Shown: positions 62,880 to 64,000 of the stretch, piece after piece
How the letters are laid out: the number at the start of each line of letters is the position of its first letter
How positions within the stretch are numbered: position 1 is the first letter of the stretch
NCBI GenBank assembly: GCA_903919455.1
Contig: CAIXIJ010000110.1
Coordinates: 56,862 to 120,861 of the forward strand
DNA length: 64,000 nucleotides
Reading direction: 5' to 3'
Origin: an uncultured Acidimicrobiaceae bacterium
GTDB lineage: Bacteria; Actinomycetota; Acidimicrobiia; Acidimicrobiales; Ilumatobacteraceae
Made by a program: the position numbers and the translations under genes
The notes under the pieces: generated by a model
Databases searched by the model: none
What the model saw: only the letters and a program-made list of their open reading frames with translations
What the model was told of the DNA's origin: nothing

Positions 62880-63655
62880 CGGGTACGAACCTCCGAGATG
62901 ATGGATTCGAAGACATTCGACAACTCAGCATCGTCGAGGCGGGACCAGCCGTCGGACGTGATGGTGGCCACGACCGGATAAATGCCCCGAAGCGCATCGA
63001 CCCCCCCGGTAGCCGAATCGGCGTCGGCCGCTTCCCACAGGCCACGACACGCCAGCGCGACAGCGGCGTCGCGATCGAGCCCATCGCGCCAGCCGATCTT
63101 GATCACCGTTCCGGCATGCAACATGCCCGATCCGGTGGCTACGTAGTCGTGCTCCTCGTAACGGCCGCCCGTGACGTCGTAGGTGAACAGTCGGCCGTTG
63201 CTGCGAAGAAGATCGAAGCCGGCGAAGATCGGTACTACGACCATTCCCTGCATGGCGGCGGGAAGATTGCTGCGAACCATCATCGAGAGTTGGTTCGCCT
63301 TGCCCTCCAAGCTCAGTGCGGAACCTTCCACCTTCTCGTAGTGCTCGAGTTGCAGTTGGAAGAGCTTGATCATCTCCATCGCCGGGCCTGCAGCACCGGC
63401 AATTGCCACACCGCTGTGCTGGTCGGCTTGAACGACCTTCTCCATGCCCCGATGGCTGATGAGGTTGCCGCTGGTGGCTCGACGGTCGCCAGCCATCACC
63501 ACTCCATCGGCGAAGCGAAGGGCTACGCAGGTGGTGGCATGGGGAACCGCAAGCTCGCCGACGCCATCGAGCGACGGCGCCAGGCCGACCCGCTTCAGCA
63601 ACTCGGGGAAGCTCGAGCCAGGATCGGATCCGATGGGAAACAGAGGCATCGACAT
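62876..63655 (-). CDS. prcB: 20S proteasome beta subunit
   Basis: A 259-residue proteolytic subunit. A 40-residue propeptide ends at VPHA, and the mature N-terminal nucleophile is Thr41 in ATTCVALRF, followed by VVMAGDRRATSGNLISHRGMEKV, with the conserved Asp and Lys-containing region and ATGSGMLHAG. Autocleavage exposes Thr41. Position 3 of the mature chain is Cys rather than the usual Ile or Val. It is coupled to prcA and follows pup. Confidence 0.97.
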   Translation of the reverse strand: MSMPLFPIGSDPGSSFPELLKRVGLAPSLDGVGELAVPHATTCVALRFADGVVMAGDRRATSGNLISHRGMEKVVQADQHSGVAIAGAAGPAMEMIKLFQLQLEHYEKVEGSALSLEGKANQLSMMVRSNLPAAMQGMVVVPIFAGFDLLRSNGRLFTYDVTGGRYEEHDYVATGSGMLHAGTVIKIGWRDGLDRDAAVALACRGLWEAADADSATGGVDALRGIYPVVATITSDGWSRLDDAELSNVFESIISEVRTR

Positions 63656-63660
63656 GATGA

Positions 63661-63855
63661 CTACTGGCCACCCTTTTGCACGTAGGACTTCACGAAGTCT
63701 TCAGCGTTGGTCTCCAACACTTCGTCGATCTCGTCGAGCAGGTCGTCGAGTTCGGCTTTCAGCTTGTCGCCGCTCTCAGTGACTGCGGGTGCCGCGCCAA
63801 CGGTGTCGTCGGCGCGGCTCGGAGCGGGTTTCTGCTTTTGCGTTCGCTCTGCCAT
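63661..63855 (-). CDS. pup: Prokaryotic ubiquitin-like protein Pup
   Basis: A 64-residue, disordered, acidic protein ending YVQKGGQ. The C-terminal Gln is deamidated by Dop to Glu before ligation by PafA. The central helix DKLKAELDDLLDEIDEVLE binds the Mpa ATPase. A GAGGAG lies upstream of the ATG. It is five bases before prcB, the usual order in actinobacteria. Confidence 0.98.
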   Translation of the reverse strand: MAERTQKQKPAPSRADDTVGAAPAVTESGDKLKAELDDLLDEIDEVLETNAEDFVKSYVQKGGQ

Positions 63856-63873
63856 GGATTCCTCTCCTCGCGC

Positions 63874-64000
63874 CTACGCCCCCAGCTTCGCCAATAGTTC
63901 GGCGGGGGTGCTGCTCTCGTCGATCAACCTTTGCACTGATTCTGCCGTGCCGCGCAACGGTTCCATCATCGGGACTCGTCGCAGCGGGTCGCGGCCGACG
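63874..64000 (-). CDS. dop: Pup deamidase/depupylase Dop, C-terminal end (cut by window edge)
   Basis: The last 41 codons are visible, reading VGRDPLRRVPMMEPLRGTAE, then SVQRLIDESSTPAELLAKLGA and a TAG. The DPxRRVPMxEPLRGT block near the end is characteristic of Dop, and the gene order dop-pup-prcB-prcA is conserved in actinobacteria. Dop converts the C-terminal Gln of Pup to Glu and removes Pup from proteins. The catalytic region lies outside the window. Confidence 0.87.
   Translation of the reverse strand, partial: VGRDPLRRVPMMEPLRGTAESVQRLIDESSTPAELLAKLGA

Overview
The window is a GC-rich, densely coded bacterial chromosome segment with about 69 protein genes, one tRNA and one riboswitch. 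A near-complete Pup-proteasome locus (dop end, pup, prcB, prcA, pafA), a WhiB regulator, a GarA-like FHA protein, an FtsR-type MerR regulator and helY beside tatBC place it in the Actinobacteriota. A non-mycobacterial lineage such as Acidimicrobiia is my inference from overall gene content and the absence of mycolate genes; no 16S rRNA is present to confirm it. No prophage, insertion sequence, plasmid origin or CRISPR array was seen.

Layout: 1-5.8 kb has gamma-glutamyltransferase (cut by the edge), a phosphodiesterase, an aldehyde dehydrogenase-oxidoreductase pair and an acyltransferase-SGNH protein. 6-10.6 kb has an acyl-CoA synthetase, a SirB1-like protein, a hydrolase and an acyl-CoA dehydrogenase. 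10.6-15.3 kb has ispH, a DUF512 protein, der and tRNA-Pro. 15.3-18.6 kb has a second acyltransferase and a tandem pair of membrane-anchored HTH proteins. 20.5-28.7 kb holds pgsA, gcvH, garA-like, ftsR-like, a BFN protein, a second MerR and gcvT, in the order known from mycobacteria around Rv1822-Rv1832. It faces gcvP, which is read the other way behind a tandem glycine riboswitch. 28.8-37.7 kb has secreted proteins, PLP enzymes, a coupled amidohydrolase-Rieske-transporter operon, an FKBP and a LysM-NlpC/P60 wall hydrolase.

At 38,556-38,583 an intergenic 28-bp element resembles a chromosomal dif site. Left of it 28 of 39 genes are on the + strand; right of it 20 of 30 are on the - strand, as expected if replication terminates here. 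38.6-49.9 kb is mixed: an RpiR regulator with a clavaminate-synthase-like oxygenase, whiB, ribokinase, prmA, a repeat-rich protein and an enoyl-CoA hydratase. 49.9-64 kb is mostly - strand: an acidic zinc-ribbon protein, a two-domain ThyX homologue, helY, tatC, tatB, lepB, pafA, kipA/kipI, prcA, prcB, pup and the end of dop.

Functionally the window joins glycine cleavage and its sensing, protein export (Tat and signal peptidase I), Pup-dependent protein turnover, cell-wall remodelling and fatty-acid or amino-acid catabolism. The least explained items are the HTH-membrane pair, two lysine-tailed proteins, the two-domain ThyX, the structured element near 5.9 kb, and a 29-codon enoyl-CoA hydratase remnant before the ribokinase gene.
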